From NCBI RefSeq assembly GCF_051020765.1, contig NC_134941.1:8742001-8806000 (forward strand): DNA of 64,000 bases, in the 5' to 3' direction. Every line of letters begins with the position of its first letter. Positions within the stretch are counted from its first letter, which is position 1. The stretch comes from Lasioglossum baleicum (lineage: Eukaryota; Arthropoda; Insecta; Hymenoptera; Halictidae). Shown piece after piece: positions 44,637 through 56,285 of the stretch. The position numbers and the translations under genes are program-made. The notes below the pieces were generated by a model that did no database searches, was not told the DNA's origin, and saw only the letters and a list, made by a program, of their open reading frames with translations.

Positions 44637-45401
44637 CAGCAGACTGTGGATTCCATGCATTCATGAGCTGAATGTGTTCAACATTTATTAATAGACTGCG
44701 GATTTGATGCATCCATAACAAAAATAAGTGAGTGTAATGTAAAACAACCACAAAATTAGAAGAATTTAAAAAAAATGCTGTTATATTATTTCTAACCTAT
44801 TAATGATTTCAACCCGCGTAACTACTTTCAATTTCTCTTTAAAACTTCGTTAATATTGTTGTTGATAAATATCCAAATTATTGTAGTTTTTATTGTCTTG
44901 AATCATGACAGATTAATTTACATTTGAGGAATAAAAATATGCATTGTAACAATAAAATAGAACATCATTGAATGTCGTAGGAAATTTTGGTTATTGACAT
45001 AAATTTCTATTTCACTGCAGCAGACTGTGGATTCCATGCATTCATGAGCTGAATGTGTTCAACATTTATTAATAGACTGCGGATTTGATGCATCCATTAC
45101 AAAAATAAGTGAGTGTAATGTAAAACAACCACAAAATTAGAAGAATTTAAAAAAAATGCTGTTATATTATTTCTAACCTATTAATGATTTCAACCCGCGT
45201 AATTACTTTCAATTTCTCTTTAAAACTTCGTTAATATTGTTGTTGATAAATATCCAAATTATTGTAGTTTTTATTGTCTTGAATCATGACAGATTAATTT
45301 ACATTTGAGGAATAAAAATATGCATTGTAACAATAAAATAGAACATCATTGAATGTCGTCGAAATTTTGGTTATTGACATAAATTTCTATTTCACTGCAG
45401 T
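44637..45401 (+). repeat. 382-bp tandem duplication, two copies
   Basis: AGACTGTGGATTCCATGC starts at 44641 and 45023, a 382-bp shift. The second copy ends near 45401. The copies differ at only about three sites (CATAACAAAA versus CATTACAAAA, CGTAACTAC versus CGTAATTAC, GTAGGAAATT versus GTCGAAATT), so the duplication is recent. Each copy contains two direct forms of the dispersed motif (e.g. 44641-44658 and 44693-44712). A minus-strand copy lies just beyond at 45436-45450. Confidence 0.9.
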
Positions 45402-45713
45402 TCGTTGCAATGCAGGTAGAAGATTTTTATTTTGCATAAAAATCCGCATTTATCCCTATGTTTTATCAACACCCACGTCAATAAATCAGTAAATCGTTAG
45501 ACAGCCATCTGAAGATCACCAAGAGCATCAAGAATCCCATGATCGAGCATCTCCATCCCCATAAATCCTAATTTCCCGGTCCCCGTGTCCAGCATCCCTG
45601 TGGAATGCGCCGGCAGACAATGGCGTCGGCACGAAAAACGGATCCACGTGCTATTATGTTATCAAAACGAGAAATTCCTGTTCGTCGTTCGCAGCGGACG
45701 GAGATCGTGTGTT

Positions 45714-45717
<4 letters not shown>
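45402..45717. other. Non-coding block
   Basis: No gene is recognised. TTTTTATTTTGCATAAAAAT followed by CCGCATTTAT at 45427-45456 is a minus-strand copy of the dispersed motif with its GTTGCAATGCAGG flank. Confidence 0.5.

Positions 45718-45756
<39 letters not shown>
45718..45756 (-). repeat. (CT)n microsatellite
   Basis: About 17 CT dinucleotides with one interruption near the end. It accounts for the Arg-Glu and Ser-Leu repeats in overlapping frames. Confidence 0.9.
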
Positions 45757-48412
45757 GTGTGTAACAACGCCGATGAAATAAGGGTTCTCGCAGCGGACAT
45801 ACCTGACGAGAGAATGCAATTAAATGCAACGTCCAAACCAGGAAATGCAAAAGGCACTTCCTGGCCGGGCGCACAGTGGAAACGGGCCGCGCGACTCTCC
45901 GCGAAATATAACACGGCTATAGCGTTCCCGGTAATAAATAATATTCGCGGAAAAGGCCGGGCGAGGAGGGGCCGAACGGCGTCGGCAATGTTTCTCGCAA
46001 AACCACCCCCGCGATGCCCGTGCTATCCACCCGAATGCGAATGCGTGACGGCTGTCGCTCGCATTAATTCCCCGGGATTAATTGCGCTCATTAATGCACG
46101 CCGTTACGGCTCCGGACCGGCATAATATAACGATTCGGGATAATCAGTTCGGCTACCTCGCGGTTACTTGGTGCGCGCGAAGAATCGATCAGCGAGTTGA
46201 TTTACCTGCCCTCGCAATTCCGGATTCGCGACGCTGATCGTAATTGAACGGCTCTCCGGATTAAGGGCGGCTCACCAGGCCATTCCCTCCTTGCGATTAT
46301 GACCGTTTTGCGACGGACGTTGCTTTCACGATGTGAGTCGCTTTGGACACCGAAATATCGGTGTTCTCAGATTTTCAGCCTCACATACGAGTATAGAATT
46401 CATTTATTTAAAGGTTCAGTAGCGAAAATGCAATCAATTTATTATTAATGGCTAGACTGTGGATCTTTACAAGATTTGACGCATACAACAACAACACAAC
46501 TCGGTAATCTAATATAAGCATGGTAAAATAAAAATTGGTCGTTTCTAATAGTTTTAAAAGCTGAAATAAGAAATCATTTAAATCTTTGGCCCATTTTAAA
46601 TTGCACCAACTCATTTTTGTCAGAATGCAGAGAAAACACTGGAACCTTTTAAAAATTACCAAATTGAAAATGGCGGAGAGCAAACGACCGAGGCAGCGTT
46701 ATTTTTAGCGGGCACGTTACAGGTCACAATAACAGCGGAACTCGATTATTAATTTACAGGGTACAGGTCCGAGTTCCGGGCGTTTAACCGGCCGACGTAG
46801 TTCGATTCTAGCGTCGTTTTTCAACTGAAAAATTCATCGTCTCCCCCACGATGAAACCAGTCGGAACGTAGAATATCGTTGCAGAAAGTTTGTAACGATC
46901 GGCGAGACTAATCGGCCGTCGCGAGCTCGGAATATCTAGATATCGAGGGATCGATACGTCACCGGCTGTGACGCGTGGCCATTTTTTCCCGAAGTTCCTT
47001 CTGTATTAGTTCCCCGAAGGAACTTTTTATGGGTCACGATTCCGCGCTTCTTCTTTTCTCCTTCAATTTTAGTTTCCGGTGTTACTGCTCGAGATGCTTT
47101 TATTTACTACATATTGAATGGAAGTTTCCGTCCGCCGCGACGGAGATAAAACCGTGCCCGACGATAAAACGGGAACAACTTTTCTCTCTTAATCAGAACC
47201 TTGGGCTGTTGCGCGGGATGCATGATTGACGTGCCTAATCGCGCTTTAACGAATGAGAGCAGAGTGATGTTGTTAAAAAATTGATACGATGTGATTTTCA
47301 TCGTCAAAAGCTATGCTTTTTTAAGGATTTGTTCGCAGACAGGAGAGCTGCTTAATTCATCTCCGTTGTCCTTAAAAATTTATTCATCTGAAAAGTCGTG
47401 TTAAGTTTAATGTAAGCGAAAAAATTGTGATTTTTGCTTGTTTTTTGTTTTTATTGATTATTAATTATTGTTGCTATGCACGTTGCTATACTATAAATGC
47501 TATACTACGGTCTGGAATTATACAATTCAATAGAATTCTGTGCTTTATTGATAAATAAAAGGAAGCTACACAAAAGCTATACGAGCCCAACCTCCACAAA
47601 CATCAAACGACACCGCAATTCGAAAATTGACGAAGCACGCGTCCGGTCTTTTCGAATGATTAAAAATCCACAGTGAATGAAATTCCGTGTGTTCTCGAAA
47701 AATTCACCGACAATGTTGCGTTCGACCTGAAAGCCGAAAGTTATTTCGTGATCCTAGGATATATCAAAACGTTATTTCCCGCGACAGGATTTGATAAAAT
47801 TTTCAACGAGTGAATGACACGCGACGATAGCGCGCAACCGTAATGCTCCTCCCTCATTGGCGCAGATTTTGCACGTTGATTGCGTTCCGTGGAAATCGTG
47901 CCCGCGTCGTCGTATCAAATGTATGAAACTGCGAATCGAATTCCCAGGACAACGTGAAATGTTACCGAAACGTATTAACGGTTCCTTTTTTTTTTACCCC
48001 TCCTACTCTCGCGCCCACTCGATTTTCGCGCTACACTTCGCGCGATCCGCCGTAATTAACTTAATCAATTTCTGCCAGGTCTCGTTTCGGTCGAAAAAAC
48101 CGATACGATAAATAATTTATTCATTGGACGAAGCAATTCCAATTTCGGTAAAAATGCCGCAGACAGCAGCTCATTTTTTCGCCGGAAATTTTGCGAATAC
48201 ATAAAATATTTTTACTGCAATGGTTTAATGGAGAATATCTGTTTGTTTGGTTTCTTTGGACGAGAGAAATTCGTGTTTTCGTGTAATGAAGAATTTCTGG
48301 TATTTATTTAAACGAAATACTTATTGCGTTGCTACATAAAGCATACTTGGTTTAAAGCATTAAATAAATAAAATAATAGAGACTTATTGCGTTAATAAAA
48401 CTTCCCAATGTT
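45757..48412. other. Non-coding block with GC islands
   Basis: No gene is recognised. CpG-rich blocks lie at 45780-46340, 46720-47240 and 47580-48110. AT-rich DNA lies between them and around 47390-47560. The 138-codon frame at 45709-46125 begins inside the microsatellite. Confidence 0.5.
46454..46520 (+). repeat. Dispersed motif fused to the 31512-type repeat
   Basis: AGACTGTGGATCTTTACAAG runs straight into ATTTGACGCATACAAC, AACAACACAACTCGG and CTAATATAAGCATGG. The second half matches 31512-31580, which shows that the GACTGCGGATC motif and that repeat belong to one longer family. Confidence 0.65.
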
Positions 48413-48530
48413 AAAAGGAAAACATAATACACAAAATGAGGAACATAAATATAAATCATGTTAATGGAAATAAGTAGTTTATCAAAAGGGAAATATAATA
48501 CACAGAAATATGAAACACGTAAATAAAAAG
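48413..48530 (+). repeat. ~72-bp diverged direct repeat
   Basis: AAAAGGAAAACATAATACAC near 48413 and AAAAGGGAAATATAATACAC near 48485, each followed by a GGAACATAAATA / TGAAACACGTAAATA-type word. Two copies in AT-rich DNA. Confidence 0.55.
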
Positions 48531-48792
48531 ATGGGAAATAGAGTAATACTGATCAAGAGCGCACACAGTCTAGAATAAAAATCTTTCACCCCGGAATACT
48601 TTTCCCAGCAAACAGACGCAATCATTTCCCCCTCCAACAATGAGTCCAAATTCGAAATTCAATCCATTATAACGAATCGCCGGAGCCTTTTCGGTCGTGT
48701 CTACCACAAAGATCGCGAGAACGACCTATTCACCGAAAATCAAAATTAACTCCGCCCCCGGTGTTCGGGTGGACACAGCATCTCTCTCATTC

Positions 48793-48794
<2 letters not shown>

Positions 48795-48830
<36 letters not shown>

Positions 48831-48838
48831 CTCTCTCT
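48795..48838 (-). repeat. (CT)n microsatellite
   Basis: CT dinucleotides interrupted by TTT and CC near the right end. Confidence 0.9.
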
Positions 48839-51800
48839 GGAATATAGAATTCCAGTCGAGTCACGTACACTTTCGACCGACTCCGCACGCTTTTTACCGT
48901 CGCCCCCTCGCTCGATTACCCTGGCCTACTAATACACAGAACATAATACACGGATAGACGCCCACGCGAGCACACCCCTGCGTGGGTGTGACCAGGGGGT
49001 GAACAGTTACGCGTCACTCTGCAACCCTTCGCCGAGGGAAGTTGCCAAATGTGTGCTGGTCACCTAAATCGTACGTCCCACATTAATTCCCGATCCCTTA
49101 CTACACGGAGTATTGCGGATTAACTTACTTCCAAGTTGTTCACATACATATTTCTGAACCAAAAGTGTAGAATTACGTTGTATACGCTGTTAAATAATTA
49201 TTTCGTGCTGCTGTTTTGGTCCACTAACCCTCTAATACAAGGTAACTGGTTTTAATCTATCGAAAATGATTTTATGTCAATCTGTGAAGAATCGCTTAAT
49301 ACTTTAATAAGGTTAGATTCAATTTACTAGCTCGACCCCCACTTTTATGCAGAATTTAGTGGTTTATCCGAATTCGAGAAAATCTATTGGCAATTCCATT
49401 TAAAAAACTGAAGGTGACCTTCATACCTCGATAAAAATGTCCCCCTGGAAATCATGCAACATTTGTTGGAAAAATTGTTTCGTACAACAAATAACTCCGG
49501 AGCTATTTGCGGTCACGTGACCACTCGAATTTCGCCGAGGACCGAAGCCTGCTCACCTGCCACCACTACCAACAATTTTCCCCGAATTCCGAGAGAGGTA
49601 CGGCAGCCGATTATCGCATTGTTCGTGAAAATGTATCGATCGCCGCCACCCTCTCCCATTGCGAGCTTGTATCAGATCCGACGCCGGCACGAGAACACGC
49701 AATACAATCGTCGTCCCACGTCCGAGGAAGCTCGTTAATTACAGAAAATAATTGGCCGGCGAGGCCTGCCAGACAGCCCCGTGTTGGTTGTCTAGTCGCG
49801 AGATAAGGATTCGTAGCGCGCACGCGCGCAGGGATGGAAGAAGAATAAGATGCCAGAAGAAGTAGCTTCCGAGTAAGGGACGAGGGTGCGGGGATGGGGA
49901 AAGGACGCCAGGAGCGAAGTTTTTCTCGAGCCCACGAAGGGGATGATCGGAAGGGACGGGGATGAAATTCATTTCCCTAATGGAGGAAGGAATATCGCGT
50001 CTAACGACGCCGCCCGACTAAACAACCCTCATCCACTCCTGCGAACTCATCCTTCCTCGGTTTCAACCCTCTCCTCCCTCCTCTCCTGCATCTCTATCGT
50101 GACTGTGTTGCACACAGTAGCCGCGCGGATCGACTTTCGGAGGACCAATTACCGAGTCGTTTCGAAATTCAGATCGTGAATGCAAAACCCCCGGAGAATT
50201 TTGCAGTTATAACGCTGCATTTTAAAGATAAAGTTCAAGACACGGTTATCGACTTATAAGGGTTAATTGGTTCGCTCTCACGTTCGGCGACGTTGTTTTT
50301 AATTATACATTCCGTGTCAAGTTTTGTTAACCCCGTCTCCGCGTCGGAAGTTTTATGGGGAAAGTGAACAGTGTTTAAGTATGAACGATGAAGGAGCAAC
50401 GTTACTTCGTAACCTACTTCGAGTTTGTTGTAGTGCTGCGCTGAATAAGTGGTTTATGTAATTCCGCTCTCGGTTATGAAGTATAGTAAATTGTTCGCGA
50501 ACGAGGCAGCTGGCATACTTTTTACACCATTAGTCGAAGTTCCATAATTGGATTTGCGAAACGTGCTTATTTATAGCGTTCAGTTTTTCCAAGTCAGAAA
50601 ACAATTGTTCACGAACGATTGAGCCAAGAACAGTTTCACAACAGGAAGACAAATTCCAGTTTTTATTTCACTGAACAGACTCTTACTGCAATTTGGAGAA
50701 TTATAAACAGTCCTGTTCCATTCCGAATTTACATTAAAAAATTTTCCTCCCTTCTTTTTGAAGTTCGCAATAAAGACGAAAAGAGAGCAGTAGAATCTAT
50801 GGATTATCATGAAGACAGAAACAATTAACTCCCGGGAGCCAAGAGCCAGCGCCAGACCGTGGAATCCACGCAAAAACCGAGCAGAACAAAAAAATATCTG
50901 CGAAAGCAATTTGCCAGGGGAAACTTTGAAATTCTCGTTGAGTTGTACATCCAATTCCACAATTTTCTTGCAATGCGCAGCCTTTCAGGGGAACAAGATC
51001 CAAGAAATTAAGCAGAAGTCCCCGGTAATGTTGTAAAACCGCGGCGCCCGTGGAAAATAACGGAAAACGAGTGAAGCAGCGTTTCCCAGAAAGATATGGA
51101 AGAAACCGTGGTGTTTTCTTTGTCTCGGTGTGCCCCATCCCCATGGCCTATAGTCCGGTATCCGGGCGAAATATGCGCAAACAAAGGAGCGGGGTCGCGG
51201 ATTCGAATGCAAGAAAATGCAATCGGGAACGATGCACCGAACGGTATTACTTCGGATGCAGCCGGGCAAACCAGCCGGAGCATTTTCCGGTGGATGAAAC
51301 CGAAGTCGTATCGTTTCTGGAAGGACGGGGGAAAGTCCGGGTGGTCCGAGGGGGGAAGAGGGTGAAAAGCAGTTATCTCACCGCGGGAAGAAATTGCTTT
51401 CGGTTTTATCGCGCGCGCGGTCGCGATTGATATAGATTGATCGTTCCGGCCGCGCTCGTCCGCCAGATGAATCATTCTACCCGGCGAGTACGATGCGGGT
51501 TTCCTCCGTCAGGTCTGTTCATGAAAGCCCGGAATAGTTGCCGGCAAGGAATCCACCGATTTACTATCGCGTCGTTTGCCGCCGAGGAAACTCGGCGTAC
51601 GATAACGAGTTTCGAGATGCGAACCGCCTTTCCACCAACTCTCCTCCCCCCTCGTCTTCCGGTTAATTGGCTGCACTTTTATGCAGCTGGAAAAATTTGG
51701 CGAGATCCTTGGCTCTTTTTTTCTTCACGGGAAAAGTCGCTTTTATTACGGATTATTCGATAGGTGCTTCCGGCCAGCTGAAAAATTGTCAACAGCACTG

Positions 51801-51990
51801 AATCGCCCTGAATCGACTTGGAAGACGAAAGTGTTGTAAGCAGCGACCAAAAATAATAGTTATTCTTAAATTTTCTACGATAAAAATCATTAATAAGACG
51901 TTGATTATTATTTAAATTTAAGATAATCTGCACAAAATGTAAAGAAAAAAATTCGAAGAACAAAATGATTAAAAAATATCGGTTTTTATA
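48839..51990. other. Non-coding block with GC islands
   Basis: No gene is recognised. A ~40-bp match to the interior of the 1129-1731 element is at 49393-49435. CpG-rich sequence covers 49500-50350 and 50990-51780, where many overlapping frames lie on both strands (the longest is 155 codons) without recognisable domains. Confidence 0.5.
49393..49435 (+). mobile_element. Fragment related to the 1129-1731 element
   Basis: ATTCCATTTAAAAAACTGAA followed by GGTGACCTTCATACCTCG matches ATTCCATTTAAAAAAATGAA then AGTGACCGTGATATCTC at 1555-1595. No terminal repeats are found around it. Confidence 0.5.
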
Positions 51991-52004
51991 CTTTCTGGTT
52001 ACAA

Positions 52005-52285
52005 GTAACAGTTATTAGTGTCCAAAAGATCGGATCCTCTTCGATAACTGTTATCGATGGAGAAAAACTGTTCGGATTGCTCAAAGCAGTTATCGATGAG
52101 AGAAGTTTATTTCGATCGCTCATAACAGTTTTCGACGATATAAATTTCTTTCGATCGTTCATAACAGTTATCGATGATCGAATTTCTTTTAACTTGTTCC
52201 TAATAATTATGGATGAGAAAATTCTTTCGGCTGCTTATTTAATTATTGAGAAGACTACTCTTTTTCGGATGGAGCAAGCCTGTGA
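52005..52285 (+). repeat. 39-bp tandem array, TAACAGTTATCGATGA units
   Basis: CAGTTA-type words occur at about 52010, 52049 (as CTGTTATCG), 52087, 52126, 52165, 52204 and 52241, a steady 38-39-bp spacing. Typical units read CAGTTATCGATGAGAGAAG then TTTATTTCGATCGCTCATAA. One junction is a perfect palindrome, TCGATAACTGTTATCGA (52041-52057). TAACTG/CAGTTA matches the core of animal MYB sites, but no function is shown. Confidence 0.7.
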
Positions 52286-52664
52286 AATTCATTGAGAAGG
52301 TTTCGTACAACAAGACGAATCAGCAGAACAACGCAAAACCTGTTTGTTGACTGTCTTTGTTCACGGATGACTCTATCGATATAGACGAAAATATTATAAA
52401 TTACTGGGAAAATCAAAAATTAGACTCCCGTATTTATCAAAACAAGCGTGCGTAATTCACGCTGTGCCCGCAACTCAGGTTAGCGTTGAACGCTCTACGC
52501 TTTTCTGCTCTAAAATTAACGCTAGATGATTTGCGATATAATTCGTCAGGAGAAAATTTGGAAAAACTCGTGTTTGTCACATTAAATTTTGATTGTAGCA
52601 ATTAATTTTATGAATAAAAAATTTATGAAATAATTGATTGTCTACCATTTGAAAGTTGTACTAT
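52286..52664. other. Spacer between opposed 39-bp arrays
   Basis: AT-rich, with no gene or repeat recognised. Confidence 0.5.
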
Positions 52665-52765
52665 TTAATAGTAACTATTACAAATTTCCTTCATCAATAA
52701 CTGTTATGAGCGATCGAAATAAATTCCTCTCATTGATAACTGTTATACGTGATCGTACAACAGTT
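52665..52765 (-). repeat. 39-bp array in inverted orientation
   Basis: TCAATAACTGTTATGAGCG followed by ATCGAAATAAATTC, then TTGATAACTGTTATACGTG, with AACTG at 52699 and 52738 (39 bp apart). It is the complement of units in the 52005-52285 array, so the two arrays face each other. Confidence 0.65.
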
Positions 52766-52949
52766 GAAGTGAAGAGAAAAAATTTTCGGTTACTTATAAT
52801 GCTTATTTGTAACCAATACGATTTTTGTCGATGAAATACTTGTGATTCCACGACTTTTTTCTTTTTGGTTATAACAGTTAGGGTCCCTGGTTGTAAAAGT
52901 CAGTGAATTCGTCTCGGGATTGGTTACACGCTTGCCTAAGACAAGATGT

Positions 52950-53330
52950 ACTTCTAGAAGTACCATATTATTGAATCAGATAAATAATAGAGGATCGTAT
53001 TGAAACAACTACTAGTTTATTATTTGTAGACAGACACGCAACATAGCATTGCATTACTGTCATTGTTACACGGACAAGCAATACAGAAGACTGTATTAAG
53101 AATAGCAAGTAGTACAGGACTGTAATAAGTCAGACAAGCAGTATATCATTACCATTCTTGGACAAACAAGCAATACAGGGATCTCTCCTCCGAGAATGGA
53201 CAATTTTCACGAAGATCTACAATGTGCTTCGACTTTTCAGGACTGTCGGAATTAGCAAAGGTGCTACAGTTGAAGATAACACTGTAGAAACAGTAATCGA
53301 GGGAGCCGACGGACAAAAGGCGTGAGTGGA
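52950..53330 (+). repeat. Degenerate 30-bp minisatellite domain
   Basis: GGACAAGCAATACAGAAGAC, ATAGCAAGTAGTACAGGAC, GTCAGACAAGCAGTATATC and GGACAAACAAGCAATACAGG recur at about 30 or 60 bp. Units read on the plus strand, in a variant with AGTAATACAG in place of AGTAGAATAAG. Confidence 0.6.
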
Positions 53331-53879
53331 AACACAGAGTGTTACAGTAAAGTGTTAAAAGGAAAGGAAACAATTTCGAAGGGGTGGTGGGACAAGGTTT
53401 TCCCCGACAGTACCATCAAATTCGATCAGAGTGACCCGCGACCCCTGGCGAAACGGTACTCGAGGGTGGTCCCTTTGTCGACCTCGACACTCGAACGAGT
53501 TTCCCAAGTCGTCGGTGAGCAACCCAGCTGATCTAGTTCGTCGAAAGTTCTCCGATTCTCGCGGACTAGTTCTCCGTGACGGAGCAACAAAAATGTTTCG
53601 GTGCGTTCTAATCGGTTTAAAGCGCCGAAAGATAGAAAAAAGAAGCAGCGGAAGTTCGAGAGCTAGTTTCGGACCCGATGGCGCTGGAAACTTCGGGAGC
53701 GTCGCGATTTTTCGGACGATCCCGGCACCCCGGCTACCTTTCCCTTCTCGTTTCAAGCGTTAACAGATAGTATAGTGTTGTTGAAAATTGTGCACATCGA
53801 AAGTTTCGTTCACGTCGTGGAGCCAGAAAGTTGCACTCGATTTCGGTTCTATCTGAACTCCAGGCATATGGAATATATG
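53331..53879. other. Non-coding block, CpG-rich
   Basis: No gene is recognised. Open frames at 53355-53756 (minus) and 53431-53763 (plus) overlap on opposite strands and neither shows a domain. Confidence 0.5.
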
Positions 53880-54075
53880 AGTATATAAAATGAAACAAGT
53901 AGTACAACACTGTGTAAACTCGGACAAGTAATAGATATTGACAAGTAATGGATGACTTCGTTAATTCAAACGAGTAGTAGAGCATGCTATCGAGCCAGAC
54001 AAGTAATACAGGATTCTATAGATCCAGACAAGTGGCAGACGATTATATTAAATCAGACGAGTAGTAGAGGCTTCT
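53880..54075 (+). repeat. Degenerate 30-bp minisatellite domain
   Basis: AACAAGTAGTACAACACTG, CGGACAAGTAATAGATATTG, AACGAGTAGTAGAGCATGC, CAGACAAGTAATACAGG, CAGACAAGTGGCAGACG and CAGACGAGTAGTAGAGGC occur at about 22-32-bp intervals. This is the same unit variant as the 52950 domain. Confidence 0.65.
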
Positions 54076-54779
54076 AGCGAGTCTGCAATGGACCCGGGTG
54101 TTTCATTGGTACAGTAAAAATGAGAGAGCGTGATTTCGGGCAGAAAAGGGGTTAAGAAACTATGACTGCGACGTGCTGGCGGACTGTTAACGAACCCTCG
54201 CGAAACTCGGAGGGTGCGGATCGATACCCGATGCGAAACTTCAATAGCAATTAAGGGTGGAAAGACAAGTGGGACTCTCGCAGCCATCGAATCGTGGCGG
54301 TAAAAAATCCTGAATGGCAGACAAGGAGGAAGAATCGGGAAGAGCTAGAGAGAAAGAGAGAGTGGGACGAGGAGAAGAACCAGGAAACTTTCCGTTCTGC
54401 TCATTTGAAAGGGCGAACCGGGTCGGCAAGAACCGCTGCTAAATCGAGCAGCTCCGGATAACCGAAAGCTTAGCACGTACCCAGGGCAGGATTCGCATTT
54501 ACTTGGTCCTGGCCCCGGCGAGGAAGGGCGAGGGATAATAAACAAGGACCGAAGGTTCGGAGCCAGTCTTCCGCGAAATAGCCTGTATCCCGGCAGATAC
54601 AAAGACGACAAGCGGAGTTTTCCGGCGGTTCCGCAAAGTTCATTTATCATGTGCTCTCTAGGCCCCGGGAAACAAATAATATCGACCGTAAAATAAACGC
54701 TCCGGTAAAAGCGTTTACAGCCATTGATTATGGTCTTCGCCAGCAGTGATATATTCGCGATCACGAACTATTTTTATCC
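54076..54779. other. Non-coding block, GC-rich
   Basis: No gene is recognised. It is CpG-rich, with a GA-rich patch at 54340-54375. The 139-codon minus-strand frame has no recognisable domain. Confidence 0.5.
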
Positions 54780-55115
54780 ACTTGGTATGTCACGGCTGTT
54801 TCGAACATTAGATCGAACAAAACAGACAAATAGAACAATGGTATCCAATTTAACAAGTAGTATAAGGGCAACCAAGGTACAGCCACTTACAATAGCGACA
54901 ACAATGGCCGGTCAAGCAGAATGGGGATTATTTGTGGTCCGGAGAGTGGAGTGAGGATAGTCTGTGATTAGACAGAGCCGCCCTCTTGGTGTATGGGAGT
55001 AATCAATGGTTAGACGAGTCGTACAGAGATAGCCTGCGGTCACAGGGAAATCATGGATACAGTATCGTTGTACAAGTAGTTTACGATTTGATCAGACAAA
55101 CGATACAGACTTCAG
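54780..55115 (+). repeat. Degenerate 30-bp minisatellite domain
   Basis: ACAGACAAATAGAACAATGG, TTAACAAGTAGTATAAGGGC, GGTCAAGCAGAATGGGG, GTTAGACGAGTCGTACAG, TGTACAAGTAGTTTACG and ATCAGACAAACGATACAG recur at about 30-bp multiples. Confidence 0.6.
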
Positions 55116-56044
55116 GATATCACAAAATATTTCAATAAAAATTCATTCTTGATAATAACACGCATTGCGTCAATCTTGAAACTCTCGAAAACCAATGAAA
55201 AATAAAAAGCAAACGACCTTCACTATCCAAACTGACCAGAACAACCTCTCACGTAACTTTTACTCGCGCGGGGTGATCAAGATCGGATGACCACACTGCA
55301 CCAACAGAACCCCGAGCCCGGAAAACACTGTTTGCCTCGTTGGAAACAATTACGCAGCATCCCTAACGACAACCGGGACCCAATTCCCAAGGACCATCCC
55401 GTTTATTGCCGAAAATAGAGAGGCGGCGCCCTTTTAGCCTTTCCATTCCGCGAAAGGTACATCGAGTTAAGGGTCGACTGGATAGGGTCCAGAGGGAGGG
55501 AGGTTATAACCGTGCAAACATGGCTCACGAAACGAGCGTAGATATGCGAGCATAGTTTCTCCCCGGCGGATAGCCTTGAGAGGCTTTCACGAGGGGCCGA
55601 TCGAGTCGAGGGGGTGCCGGATGTTTGCGTCTGGAATAGAGCGGAAGCGGGACGTCGTTTTCGAGTATCGAAGACGCCCGGGGGCGCGCCGACGAGCCTT
55701 ATCTCCGGGCCGAGAGGGGATTTTCTCTATTATACGTTCCTAACCGTGGCCGTACAATCGCTGATGCTCGCAGCTCGGTTAGACCCATTGTAAACAGAGC
55801 CATTTGTCAGCTGGTGGCTACCAGCTCCTACCCTGGCAACCCTTCTAACATACAGTCATCGGCAAAAAGCTAGGGTGTCCTATTGGGCTGTCGGATGCTG
55901 GTCAATATGTTGCTTGGATGATGTTTATCATATTCGGGAGTACAACAATATAACCTGACAGTTCGGATAATAGAAGTTGTTTTTTCTAAAGGTTCAGCGT
56001 TGAGCTTTTCTTCTCTGTTTAAATCGGTGTATGATGGTCAGGCA
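55116..56044. other. Non-coding block
   Basis: No gene is recognised. CpG-rich sequence covers 55250-55760, with AT-rich margins. Confidence 0.5.
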
Positions 56045-56047
56045 TTA

Positions 56048-56282
56048 AGGTCTTTGCCCACTAGACGCCTCCTCTGCCTACCTGCGCCATCGCTCCGTCC
56101 CCGTTTTGGGTTTCTTCTGTGTATTTCAATGGGACTGCGCCTACTATACCTGCAATGGCGCCATATACCTGCAGGCGCAGGTATATCAGGCGCAGTCCCA
56201 TTGAAATACACAGAAGAAACCCAAAACGGGGACGGAGCGATGGCGCAGGTAGGCAGAGGAGGCGTCTAGTGGGCAAAGACCT
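56048..56282. mobile_element. 235-bp near-perfect hairpin with TTA duplication
   Basis: The arms 56048-56142 and 56188-56282 are perfect complements over 95 nt. Two mismatches follow, then nine more paired bases, leaving a loop of about 23 nt (56154-56176). The ends read AGGTCTTTGCCCACTAGACG and its complement, and TTA lies directly outside both (56045-56047 and 56283-56285). A 3-bp TTA/TAA duplication is characteristic of PIF/Harbinger elements, so I infer a palindromic MITE of that type. The perfect arms imply recent origin. A transcript would fold into a long double-stranded RNA. The frames on both strands start with the same LPTRRLLCLPAPS-like peptide because of the palindrome. Confidence 0.75.
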
Positions 56283-56285
56283 TTA

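Noticed and set aside
51008..51475. 155-codon minus-strand frame
   Set aside because: It overlaps plus-strand frames of 126 and 89 codons in a GC-rich island. Low stop density is a sufficient explanation.
56000..56276. Similar frames on both strands of the TTA hairpin
   Set aside because: The palindrome makes the two strands read alike. There is no independent support for a protein.
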